Shown piece by piece: positions 1 through 7,173 of a stretch of 64,000 nucleotides of DNA. This DNA comes from Pseudomonadota bacterium. GTDB lineage: Bacteria; Pseudomonadota; Alphaproteobacteria; Rhizobiales; Rhizobiaceae. The stretch covers positions 69,085-133,084 of the forward strand of contig JAEYDD010000057.1 of the NCBI GenBank assembly GCA_023404095.1, given 5' to 3'. The first letter of the stretch is position 1. Every line of letters begins with the position of its first letter. The notes below the pieces were generated by a model that saw nothing but the letters and a program-made list of their open reading frames with translations, had not been told where the DNA came from and made no database searches. The position numbers and the translations under genes were made by a program.

Positions 1-49
1 CGAGGCGGAAGGCGCCCAGTCGGTGGCGGACGTCGACCAGCAGCGTCAT
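1..49 (-). CDS. modC: ModC, molybdate ABC transporter ATP-binding protein (5' end only)
   Basis: Only the first 16 codons are in the window; the rest lies beyond the left edge. The start ATG (47-49, minus strand) overlaps the modB stop as ATGA, so the two are translationally coupled. The N-terminus reads MTLLVDVRHRLGAFRL, which resembles the opening beta-strand of rhizobial ModC proteins. ModC would energise molybdate import through ModB. No ATPase motif is visible in this fragment, so the call rests on position after modA-modB and on the N-terminal pattern. Confidence 0.75.
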   Translation of the reverse strand, partial: MTLLVDVRHRLGAFRL

Positions 50-792
50 TCGAAGTTCACCCGCTTGCCCAGCGCCTGCGCCATGAATTCGGAGGCGAGC
101 AGTGCGGCCATGGAAATGACGATGGCGACGATCGTCAGCCGCATTGCGCCCATGTCACCGCCCGGCACCTGCGTGAAGGTGTAGATCGCCGCCGACAGCG
201 TCTGCGTTTCGCCGGGAATGTTGGAGACGAAGGTAATCGTTGCGCCGAATTCACCCATCGCCTTGGCGAAGGACAAGATCATGCCGGCGATGACGCCGGG
301 CAGGATCAGCGGAAAGGTGACGGTAAGGAAGACCCAGGCAGGGTTCGCGCCCAGCGTGCCGGCGGCGTCCTCCAGCTTGCGGTCGACGGCGTCGAGCGAG
401 AGTCGGATGGAGCGCACGAGAAGCGGAAAGCCCATGACCGCGCAGGCAAGGGCGGCCCCCGTCCAGCGAAACGAGAAGACGATGCCGAAATACTGGTCGA
501 GAAAGGCGCCGATCGGCCCTTTTCGCCCGAACAGGACCAGGAGCAGGAAACCGGTGACGACGGGCGGCAGGATCAGCGGCAGGTGGACGATGCCGTTCAG
601 GATCGACTTGCCCCAGAAGCGGCCGCGCGACAGCGCCAGCGCCACGAGGATGCCGAACGGAAGGCTTGCGGCGACCGCGACGGTGGACACGAGCAGGCTG
701 AGCCGGATCGCCGTCCATTCTTCTTCGCTCAACGTAAACCAGTCCAATTCGGGCAACTCACATTTTCGATCGCAACGAACGCGGCAAGCCAT
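46..792 (-). CDS. modB: ModB, molybdate ABC transporter permease
   Basis: Inner-membrane permease that passes molybdate from ModA into the cytoplasm. The protein has about five hydrophobic segments, a conserved EEWTAIRLSL start region, and the ModB C-terminal signature with GEFGATITFVSNIPGETQ followed by LSAAIYTF. The open frame begins at an ATG that adds about 12 residues of Cys/Arg-rich sequence not expected in the family. A TTG at residue 13 (LPELDWFTL) is a more likely start, about position 756. It lies between modA and modC in one minus-strand operon; a strong hairpin sits in the modA-modB gap. Confidence 0.9.
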   Translation of the reverse strand: MACRVRCDRKCELPELDWFTLSEEEWTAIRLSLLVSTVAVAASLPFGILVALALSRGRFWGKSILNGIVHLPLILPPVVTGFLLLVLFGRKGPIGAFLDQYFGIVFSFRWTGAALACAVMGFPLLVRSIRLSLDAVDRKLEDAAGTLGANPAWVFLTVTFPLILPGVIAGMILSFAKAMGEFGATITFVSNIPGETQTLSAAIYTFTQVPGGDMGAMRLTIVAIVISMAALLASEFMAQALGKRVNFE

Positions 793-864
793 CAGGGCGT
801 GACGGGCCGGGAAATCCGGACAATGGCATGAAATCCATCGCGATCAACAGCTTGAGAAAGATCC

Positions 865-891
865 GCCGCGCGCCGGTGCACGGCGCGCGGC
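865..891 (-). other. intercistronic hairpin between modA and modB
   Basis: A perfect 11-bp inverted repeat (GCCGCGCGCCG, loop GTGCA, CGGCGCGCGGC) lies just downstream of the modA stop. No T-run follows on the minus strand, so it looks more like an mRNA 3'-stabilising or partial attenuation structure that would favour the periplasmic protein over the permease than a full terminator. Confidence 0.55.
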
Positions 892-902
892 AGCTGGAGG
901 AA

Positions 903-1697
903 TCACTTCAAAATGGTGAAGCCCTGTTCGGCGAAGAACGGCGCGGCCTTGTCCGACGTCAGGTAGTCGAGATAGGCGCCGGCATCGGCGTTCCTGGATT
1001 CCGAGAGAACGGCGATCGGATAGATGATCGGCGGGTGGCTGTCCTCCGGGAAGGTGCCGACGACGGACACGCCCGGATCGGCGGCGGCATCGGTCGCGTA
1101 GACGATGCCGTAGGGCGCTTCGCCGCGGGAGACGAGGGCGAGTGCGGCGCGCACGCTTTCCGCGCCCGCCACCTTGCCTTCGACGGAGGGCCAGATTCCG
1201 AGCTTTACGAGTGCCGCCTTGCCGTATTTGCCGGCCGGCACGGAGTCCACGGCGCCCATGGCAAGCCTTCCCTCGCCTACAAGCGCGGCAAGGTCGAGGC
1301 CTTCCTTGATCTCAACCTCCTTGGCGGCATCCTTCGGTGCGACCAGAACGATGCGATTGCCGAGGAAGTTGGAGCGCGTGCCGTCCTTGATCAGCTTCTT
1401 CCCGGCGACATAGTCCATCCAGGCGAGGTCGGCGGAGATGAAGACGTCGGCGGGCGCTCCTGCCTCGATCTGCTTGGCCAGCGCCGAACTCGCGGCATAG
1501 GAGGCCGTCGTTTCCTTGGCGCTCCCCTTGGTCCAGGCCGCATTGGCGGCGTCGAGCGCGTTCTTCAGGCTGGCGGCGGCAAAGACGGTGACCTTGTCCT
1601 GCGCCATGGCCGGCGCGCCGATGGCTGCGACGCCAAGCCAGGCGACTGCGAGCGAGGCTGCAGCAAATCCCAGCCAGGGACGACGTTTGATGCTCAT
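903..1697 (-). CDS. modA: ModA, molybdate-binding periplasmic protein
   Basis: Periplasmic binding protein for molybdate, the first gene of modABC. Residues 1-32 form a Sec signal peptide (basic MSIKRRPW, hydrophobic core, AMAQ cleavage). The mature start DKVTVFAAASLKNALD is the ModA signature, and motifs such as FISADLAWMDYV and FLGNRIVLVAP fit the oxyanion-binding cleft. Its 264 residues match the family. AGAGAGAT precedes the ATG. The upstream gap holds a Mo-box-like palindrome (1758-1783), so molybdate-dependent repression by ModE is plausible. Confidence 0.93.
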   Translation of the reverse strand: MSIKRRPWLGFAAASLAVAWLGVAAIGAPAMAQDKVTVFAAASLKNALDAANAAWTKGSAKETTASYAASSALAKQIEAGAPADVFISADLAWMDYVAGKKLIKDGTRSNFLGNRIVLVAPKDAAKEVEIKEGLDLAALVGEGRLAMGAVDSVPAGKYGKAALVKLGIWPSVEGKVAGAESVRAALALVSRGEAPYGIVYATDAAADPGVSVVGTFPEDSHPPIIYPIAVLSESRNADAGAYLDYLTSDKAAPFFAEQGFTILK

Positions 1698-1757
1698 ATC
1701 TCTCTCCGTGGTGCGCGAGATATTCCAATGAATATAGCGCCGTGCCGAAAATGGCTA

Positions 1758-1783
1758 GTGCTATATTTTTGCATATATAACGC
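1758..1783. promoter_or_regulatory. modE box: Mo-box-like palindrome (candidate ModE operator)
   Basis: In the modA/trmO divergent gap two half sites face each other: GTGCTATAT (1758-1766) and ATATAACGC (1775-1783), whose reverse complement is GCGTTATAT. TATAT cores in inverted orientation with CG-containing flanks resemble the ModE-binding Mo-box. It lies about 60 nt upstream of modA. Binding is inferred, and no modE gene is in the window. Confidence 0.55.
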
Positions 1784-1868
1784 TTGTGCGCGGACGCAGA
1801 GCGGGCGAAAGTGACGCCTGCGCGGAAGCGCAGGCAGCGCCTATTTTGGCAAAGGCAGGGGGCAGGGG

Positions 1869-2387
1869 ATGGTGCGCGAAAACGAGATCCGCGAGAACGA
1901 AGTCGCCGTGACGCCGCCGGAGCCGGTCGATGCGGGCCTGGTGTTCATCGGGCGCATCCATACGCCGTGGGATCAACGGCTGCTGTGCCCGCGTCAGGGG
2001 CGGGCCGATGGTCCGCTCTGCCGCATCGAGATTTTCGAACCCTGGGCTCAGGCCCTGCGCGGCGTCGAGGCCTTCGAGCGGCTGGAAGTGCTTTACTGGC
2101 TGGACCGTGCGAGGCGCGACCTCGTGCTGCAGAGCCCCGCCAGCAACGGCAAGGTGCACGGCACGTTCTCGCTCCGCTCGCCCGTGCGACCGAACCCGAT
2201 CGGGACCTCCATCGTTCAGCTCGACCGGGTAGAGGGCAACGTCCTGTTCGTGCGCGGGCTCGACTGCCTGGACGGAACGCCGCTGCTCGATCTGAAGCCG
2301 GATCGTTCGCTGTTCAAGCCGATCGCGGCGCCGCAGCCGGGCGACGATGAGACGGACGAAAAGGCGGCGTACTGCCAGAAGGCCTGA
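1869..2387 (+). CDS. trmO: TrmO/TsaA-family tRNA m6t6A37 methyltransferase
   Basis: Matches the TsaA/YaeB family: the beta-barrel start (VFIGRIHTPW), IEIFEPWAQALRGVEAFERL, VLYWLDRARRD, and the core GTFSLRSPVRPNPIGTS, the family's most conserved block, probably the SAM site. E. coli TrmO N-methylates t6A37 in tRNA-Thr. The length of 172 residues fits the shorter single-domain alphaproteobacterial forms. About 20 N-terminal residues precede the domain; the purine-rich GGGGGCAGGGG before the ATG supports this start. It diverges from modA, sharing the Mo-box-like site. Residues after about 155 are low in conservation. Confidence 0.82.
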   Translation: MVRENEIRENEVAVTPPEPVDAGLVFIGRIHTPWDQRLLCPRQGRADGPLCRIEIFEPWAQALRGVEAFERLEVLYWLDRARRDLVLQSPASNGKVHGTFSLRSPVRPNPIGTSIVQLDRVEGNVLFVRGLDCLDGTPLLDLKPDRSLFKPIAAPQPGDDETDEKAAYCQKA

Positions 2388-2417
2388 CGCGCCACGGCTT
2401 TTGCTGCAAGGCCGGGA

Positions 2418-2533
2418 TCAGTCGACCGCGACCATCGCGTCCGATGCGTTGATGGCCATATTGGCGGGTTCTCCGGCCTTCAGGCGGAGCTCGTCGGCAC
2501 ACCTTCGGCAATCGCCGCGGTCACATCTGCGCC
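2418..2533 (-). pseudogene. frameshifted TOBE (molybdate/anion-binding) domain remnant
   Basis: Minus-strand translation gives GADVTAAIAEGV in one frame and ADELRLKAGEPANMAINA plus SDAMVAVD and a stop (2418-2420) in another. Together they read like the second half of a TOBE/Mop domain (usually V-T-A-x-I-t-x-x-x-x-x-E-L-x-L-k-x-G, then A-x-I-x-A-S-x-v-M). One missing base near 2493 separates the halves. No start or N-terminal half is present, because the fragment runs straight into the 3' end of the SDR gene, overlapping about its last 13 nt. It is interpreted as debris of a ModC-, ModE- or molbindin-like gene. Family assignment rests on pattern only. Confidence 0.55.
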
Positions 2534-3288
2534 GACATGCCGCCATCGACCGTCAGCGTGATCCCGTTGACGAAGCTCGCCGCAGGCGAGGCCAGGAACA
2601 GCGCCGCAGGCGCCAGCTCTTCCGGTCGCCCCCAGCGCTTCAGCGGAATGCGCACGTTCACGAACGTCTGCACCTGCGGGTCTTCCGACAGCGCCCGGTT
2701 CGGATCGGTCACGAACCATCCGGGCGCGATCGCGTTCACCGTCAGGTTGTCGGCCCCGAACTCGACCGCGAGCGAGCGGGTGAGCGCTTCCAGCCCGCCC
2801 TTGGAGGCGGTGTAGGCCGGGTCCGGCGCGCGGGCGATACGGGCGGCGATCGAGGTGATGAAGACCAGTCGGCCGGCCTGCGAGCGCTGCAACAGCGGCA
2901 GGGCGGCCCGCGCCAGCCGATAGGAAGCGGTGAGGTTGACGTCCAGAAGCGCAGCGAAAGCCGCACCGTCCAGCTCTTCCGTCCGGCGCCGGTCGCGGAT
3001 GCTGGCGGCATGGACGACGACGTCGAGCCCGCCGAGGCTTTCGCCGGCGCGCCGGACGGCCGTCTCGGGTTCCACGGAAAGATCAGCGGCAAGCGCTTCC
3101 GCAGCGAAGCCTTCATTCCTCAACGCGGCGCAATGCGCCTCGAGCGTCGCCTCTTCCCGCCCGTTCAGTACGACCCGTTCGCCGGCGCGCGCGAAGGCGC
3201 GCGCGATCTCAAGCCCCATGCCGCGCGTCGCACCCGTCACGAGCACGCGTCTGCTGTCCTTGGTCATTGGCTGTCCTTGCGGTTGCAT
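2521..3288 (-). CDS. SDR-family oxidoreductase (gluconate 5-dehydrogenase/3-oxoacyl reductase-like)
   Basis: Classical short-chain dehydrogenase of 255 residues. The cofactor loop TGATRGMG is at 18-25, the catalytic Ser at 146, Tyr at 159 and Lys at 163 (YTASK), followed by NAIAPGWFVTD and the C-terminal VDGGMSAQM. The usual NNAG motif is replaced by VHAAS (92-96), which still occurs in the superfamily. NLTVNAIAPG and the overall layout suggest a soluble NAD(P)H-dependent reductase of a sugar acid or oxo compound; the substrate cannot be read. A second Met at residue 8 is an equally possible start. The 3' end abuts a TOBE remnant, so a rearrangement may have set its tail. Confidence 0.82.
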   Translation of the reverse strand: MQPQGQPMTKDSRRVLVTGATRGMGLEIARAFARAGERVVLNGREEATLEAHCAALRNEGFAAEALAADLSVEPETAVRRAGESLGGLDVVVHAASIRDRRRTEELDGAAFAALLDVNLTASYRLARAALPLLQRSQAGRLVFITSIAARIARAPDPAYTASKGGLEALTRSLAVEFGADNLTVNAIAPGWFVTDPNRALSEDPQVQTFVNVRIPLKRWGRPEELAPAALFLASPAASFVNGITLTVDGGMSAQM

Positions 3289-3386
3289 CCCCTGATTGAC
3301 CGGTTCTCCTTAGCGCGTGCCGACATCGATTTGAAGGTTGGTGTTGGAAGGCCGGGTGGCGACCGGGGGCGGCGATCGGGGAGGGG

Positions 3387-3542
3387 CTACTGCTCTTGCG
3401 ACATGCGCGTGGGCGTCGAAAGCAATTCGCCCTCGGGCGGCTGCCTGTCGCCGCCGACGCCGGATACCTGTTGAAGCACGACGATGCTCATGATCGATCC
3501 GACCATCAGGATGAGCACGACCAGCAGTATCCTTGCCGACAT
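3387..3542 (-). CDS. 51-residue single-pass membrane microprotein
   Basis: A short gene read directly from the minus strand. It begins MSARILLVVLILMVGSIMSI, giving one strong transmembrane helix (about residues 4-23), and continues into a hydrophilic tail with GVGGDRQPPEGELLSTP and ends RMSQEQ with a TAG. A good Shine-Dalgarno, AGGAAG, sits 5 nt before the ATG. It lies between the FAD dehydrogenase and the SDR gene, all on the same strand. No function is recognised; the topology would place the tail outside if the short N-terminus is cytoplasmic. Confidence 0.6.
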   Translation of the reverse strand: MSARILLVVLILMVGSIMSIVVLQQVSGVGGDRQPPEGELLSTPTRMSQEQ

Positions 3543-3635
3543 GAAGCTTCCTTTCGTTGGCCGGAAACGACGTCGGCCGGGATTGGTTCCCCGCGGGTGG
3601 CCGCGGGCTCCGCCGCAGATCTTTTCGCTACGGCG

Positions 3636-5003
3636 TCAGATCACCTTGCCGGGGTTGAGGATTCCCTTCGGATCCAGCGCCAGCTTGATCCGGCGCATCG
3701 CATCCAGTTCCTCCCTACTGCGCGAGCAGCCGAGATAGGGACGTTTCAGCGTGCCGATTCCATGTTCCGCCGAAATCGATCCCCCGAAAGCCTTGACCAG
3801 ATCGTAGGCGATCTCGTCGACAGCGTGCAGGTCCTCTGCCGAGGCCTCGCCGACGGAAATCGCGACATGCAGGTTGCTGTCACCGATATGGCCGAAGAAG
3901 GAAACGTGGGCGTCGGGGAAGCGTTCCAGCAGGGCTGTCTCGCAGGCCCGCGCATAGTCCCCGATGCTGCCGATCGGCAGGCTGACGTCGAGATTGATCA
4001 GCGAGGGCAGCAACTGCCCCATCATGTAGGCCTCGCGCACGGACCAGAAGCGCTGCGTTTCCTTTTCCGACTGGGCGATGAGCGCATCGACGATCAGCCC
4101 GTCCTCCAGCGCGCGGCCGAGGAAGGCTTCGAAGCGCTCGCGCGCCGCATCCGACCCGTCGGAATCCTCTTCGATGATCACCAGGAACGGATAGGCCGTC
4201 TCGAAGAAGCTGATCCCCGCCGCCTCGCAATTGAAGTGGACGAAGTTTTCCCACATGGCCTCGAAAGCCGAAAGCGCATCGAGTTCGCGCCGGGCGCCCC
4301 CTAGCAGCGCGACGACCGCATCGTAGCTTTCCAGCGCGACAAGTGCGGTACTGCGCGCGGGTGGCCGGGGTTTCAGCCTAAGGACGGCGCGCGTGATGAT
4401 GCCGAGCGTGCCCTCCGCGCCGATGAAGAACTGACGCAGGTCGTAGCCGGTATTGTTCTTCGTCATCTTGTTGAGCATGGAGAGCACGGTGCCGTCGGCG
4501 AGCACGACCTCCAGGCCCAGTACGTTGTCGCGGGTCACGCCGTGCCGGATCACCCGGATGCCGCCAGCATTGGTGGAGATGTTGCCGCCGATCTGGCAGC
4601 TGCCGCGCGCGCCGAGGTCGATCGCAAGCAGCATGCCGGCTTCCGCCGCCGCGTTCTGCGCCACCTCAAGCACGGTGCCGGCCTTGAGCGTCATCGTGCC
4701 CGCGGCCGTATCGATCTCCTCGATGCCGGCCAGGTTTTCCAGCGAGATCGCCACGTCTCCGCCCGAGGCGTTTGCGCCGCCCGCAAGCCCCGTCAATCCG
4801 CCCTGCGGGATGACCGGCTGGCCGTGCGCGTTGCAGATGCGAAGCGCGGTTGCGACCTCATCGACGGTCCGTGGCCGGATGACGGCCATCGGCAGCGCGC
4901 GCCCGGTCAGACTCTCGTCGCTCCGGTAGCGCTCGCCAATCGCTGCCCCCGTGAGGACCGTTTCCGCGCCAAGGGCTTCGGTCAGTTCGTCGATGATGTT
5001 CAT
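3636..5003 (-). CDS. FAD-binding 2-hydroxyacid dehydrogenase (GlcD/D-lactate dehydrogenase family)
   Basis: FAD-linked oxidase of 455 residues with the PCMH/VAO FAD domain first (PQGGLTGLAGGAN near 65, GGNISTNAGG near 140, the GAEGTLGII loop) and the FAD-oxidase C-terminal domain (FGHIGDSNLHVA, SAEHGIGTLKR, DPKGILNPGK). The family oxidises D-lactate, glycolate or D-2-hydroxyglutarate; the exact substrate cannot be told. The ATG at 5003 is preceded by AGGAAA and gives the usual family N-terminus; upstream in-frame sequence to 5111 is unlike the family. It is divergent from the GntR gene at 5246, so that regulator may control it. Confidence 0.87.
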   Translation of the reverse strand: MNIIDELTEALGAETVLTGAAIGERYRSDESLTGRALPMAVIRPRTVDEVATALRICNAHGQPVIPQGGLTGLAGGANASGGDVAISLENLAGIEEIDTAAGTMTLKAGTVLEVAQNAAAEAGMLLAIDLGARGSCQIGGNISTNAGGIRVIRHGVTRDNVLGLEVVLADGTVLSMLNKMTKNNTGYDLRQFFIGAEGTLGIITRAVLRLKPRPPARSTALVALESYDAVVALLGGARRELDALSAFEAMWENFVHFNCEAAGISFFETAYPFLVIIEEDSDGSDAARERFEAFLGRALEDGLIVDALIAQSEKETQRFWSVREAYMMGQLLPSLINLDVSLPIGSIGDYARACETALLERFPDAHVSFFGHIGDSNLHVAISVGEASAEDLHAVDEIAYDLVKAFGGSISAEHGIGTLKRPYLGCSRSREELDAMRRIKLALDPKGILNPGKVI

Positions 5004-5163
5004 GTCGGTTTCCTGCGCGGTGGCGTAACTGTGATGACATTGATTAGCTGGCGCGTTGACCGAATGCAACGCTGACGGTCGGTCGTCGCCATATGGTGCG
5101 GTTTTCTCCAAGTATTTGATTTAACGATGCTTTGCCAGAATTTCGGGAATCTTCTCTGTGCCC

Positions 5164-5191
5164 TTGACAGCCGGCGACGCGCCTCCATAAT
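5164..5191 (+). promoter_or_regulatory. sigma70-type promoter of the GntR gene
   Basis: TTGACA (5164-5169), a 16-nt spacer and CATAAT (5186-5191) form a near-consensus promoter pointing at the regulator. Predicted transcription starts near 5198, inside the putative operator. Confidence 0.6.
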
Positions 5192-5212
5192 GATCAGATG
5201 TCAGACCAATTA
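5192..5212. promoter_or_regulatory. candidate FadR/FCD-type operator over the start of transcription
   Basis: On the minus strand this stretch contains TTGGTCTGACATC, which fits the FadR-subfamily pattern TNGTNNNACNA except for the last base. It overlaps the predicted +1 of the GntR gene, a typical place for autorepression. Binding is inferred. Confidence 0.4.
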
Positions 5213-5245
5213 TGAGAAGCTGACGCGAAGACGGGGACTGGCCGC

Positions 5246-5968
5246 ATGACGGCGAGAATGGAAACCAAGCCGGCAATTTTGCCGCTGCCGCCGATGGACC
5301 GGGCGCGCCAGGTCACCGAGGCGCTCGCCAGTTATATCGGCCAGGCGAACCTCAAGGCCGGCGACCGGCTCCCCGCAGAGCGGGAGCTGATGGCCGCACT
5401 CGCCGTCGGGCGATCGACCATCCGGGAGGTCATCCGCCACTTCCAGGCCCTGGGCGTCATGGAGACGCGCAAGGGAAGCGGCACCTATCTCCTGAAGCCC
5501 ATCACGACCGCCACGATCCACATGCCGCTGTCCTTCGACGCCATGCATCTGCGCGATGCGCTGCTGCAGACGCTGGAGGTGCGCCGCGGCATCGAGTGCG
5601 AGGCCAACATGGTGGCAGCGCGTCGGCGCACCGCCCGTGACCTTGTGACGATCGAGGAAAAGCTCGACGCGATGGAGCGTGTGCACCTGGCCAAAGGCAC
5701 GTCCGGCCCCGAAGACTTGGCCTTTCACCTTGCGATCTACGACGCCACCCACAATCCGCTGTTCCGCCAGCTTCTGGAGCAGATGCGCGAGGCCTTCGAG
5801 CGCTTCTGGGACGAGCCGTTCGACCGGCCGGATTTCGCCCGCCGCTCCTTTCCCTTCCACCGCACGCTGTTCAACGCGATCGTCGCCCAGGACACGGAAG
5901 CTGCGCGCCGCGAAACGCTGAAGATCCTCGACGTCGTCGAGGAAGACATCAAGGAAATGTCAAAATGA
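5246..5968 (+). CDS. GntR-family regulator, FadR/FCD subfamily
   Basis: An N-terminal winged helix (LKAGDRLPAERELMAALAVG, then GRSTIREVIRHFQALG) is followed by an all-helical FCD effector domain (about residues 95-230) with FHLAIYDATHNPLFRQLL and FPFHRTLFNAIVAQD, whose His/Asp residues usually hold a metal and carboxylate ligand. The length of 240 is normal. The stop overlaps the next start (ATGA at 5965), so it is co-transcribed with the PLP enzyme. It probably senses a carboxylate handled by this cluster. A second Met at residue 6 is an alternative start. Confidence 0.88.
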   Translation: MTARMETKPAILPLPPMDRARQVTEALASYIGQANLKAGDRLPAERELMAALAVGRSTIREVIRHFQALGVMETRKGSGTYLLKPITTATIHMPLSFDAMHLRDALLQTLEVRRGIECEANMVAARRRTARDLVTIEEKLDAMERVHLAKGTSGPEDLAFHLAIYDATHNPLFRQLLEQMREAFERFWDEPFDRPDFARRSFPFHRTLFNAIVAQDTEAARRETLKILDVVEEDIKEMSK

Positions 5969-7137
5969 TTGACGGTGCCGATCCGTTCGACCTCGCCTCG
6001 CTGATCGTCGCCCACGATGAGGCAAACGCCTTCGAGGCGGTGGTGCCGCCGATCGTGCAGACCTCGCTGTTCACCTTCTCCTCCTATGACGAGATGGTCG
6101 CCGCCTATCGCGGCGAGATCGTCCGGCCGATCTATACCCGCGGCCTGAATCCCACCGTGCGTGCCTTCGAGGAGATGCTGGCCAAGCTCGAAGGCGGCGA
6201 GGACGCCATGGGCTTTGCCAGCGGCATGGCGGCGATCTCGTCCACCGTCCTTTCCTTCGTCGAGCCGGGCGATCGCATCGTCGCGGTCAGGCACGTCTAT
6301 CCCGATGCCTTCCGCCTGTTCGGCACCATCCTGAAGCGCATGAAGGTTGAGGTGACCTATGTCGACGGCCGCGACGAGGAGGCGGTTGCCCGCGCGCTGC
6401 CGGGCGCGAAACTCTTCTATATGGAGAGCCCGACGAGCTGGGTGATGGACGCCCATGACGTGGGCGCACTGGCCGCCCTTGCGAAACGCCACGGCATCGT
6501 CTCGGTCATCGACAACAGCTGGGCAAGCCCGGTCTTCCAGCGCCCGCTGTCGCTCGGCGTCGACCTCGTCCTGCACTCGGCCTCGAAATATCTCGGCGGC
6601 CACAGCGACGTCGTCGCCGGCGTCGTCACCGGTTCGAAGGATTTGATCGGCCGCATCCGTGCCGAGGCCTATCCCTATCTCGGCGGCAAGCTGTCGCCCT
6701 TCGATGCGTGGCTCCTGGTGCGCGGCCTGCGCACCCTCCCGATCCGCATGAAGGCGCACGAGGCCTCGGCGCTGGAGATTGCCCGCCGCCTCCAGGCGCT
6801 GGAGATTGTCGAGAGCGTCCAGCATCCCGCGCTTGCCAACCGCCTGCCGCCGGGCCTGATGGGCACCTCCGGCCTGTTCTCCTTCATCTTCCGCGAAGGC
6901 ATCGACATCCGCGCCTTTGCCGATCGTCTGAAGCTGTTCAAGCTCGGCGTCAGTTGGGGCGGCCACGAAAGCCTGATCGTTCCGGGCCAGGTCGTGCTGC
7001 AGCAGAAGGCGGAGCCCAATTCCGCGCACGCATTCGGCATCCACCCGCGGTCCGTGCGTCTCCATGTCGGCCTCGAAGGAACCGAGGCCCTGTGGAGTGA
7101 TCTGGAGGCGGCGATTGCAGCCGCCTCCCAAGCCTGA
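5965..7137 (+). CDS. Cys/Met-metabolism PLP enzyme (cystathionine beta-lyase-like)
   Basis: Fold-type I PLP enzyme of the trans-sulfuration family, 390 residues. Visible landmarks are YTRGLNPT (57-64; Tyr/Arg bind phosphate of the neighbouring subunit), FASGMAAISS, the cofactor Asp in VIDNSWASP (183) and the Schiff-base Lys 208 in LHSASKYLGGHSD. Family members cleave or exchange C-S bonds of cystathionine, homocysteine or methionine. The W-S-W-G-G-H-E-S region near the C-terminus is typical of cystathionine beta-lyase-like members. It is coupled to the GntR gene and is followed 36 nt later by a binding-protein gene, suggesting the ABC importer brings in its substrate; that substrate is unknown. 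Confidence 0.85.
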   Translation: MIDGADPFDLASLIVAHDEANAFEAVVPPIVQTSLFTFSSYDEMVAAYRGEIVRPIYTRGLNPTVRAFEEMLAKLEGGEDAMGFASGMAAISSTVLSFVEPGDRIVAVRHVYPDAFRLFGTILKRMKVEVTYVDGRDEEAVARALPGAKLFYMESPTSWVMDAHDVGALAALAKRHGIVSVIDNSWASPVFQRPLSLGVDLVLHSASKYLGGHSDVVAGVVTGSKDLIGRIRAEAYPYLGGKLSPFDAWLLVRGLRTLPIRMKAHEASALEIARRLQALEIVESVQHPALANRLPPGLMGTSGLFSFIFREGIDIRAFADRLKLFKLGVSWGGHESLIVPGQVVLQQKAEPNSAHAFGIHPRSVRLHVGLEGTEALWSDLEAAIAAASQA

Positions 7138-7173
7138 AGAGCAATAAACCAAAGCCCACAAGGGGGAGCGACC

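Noticed and set aside
3396..4304. 302-codon plus-strand frame overlapping the FAD dehydrogenase
   Set aside because: Opposite to clear FAD-oxidase motifs; no family features.
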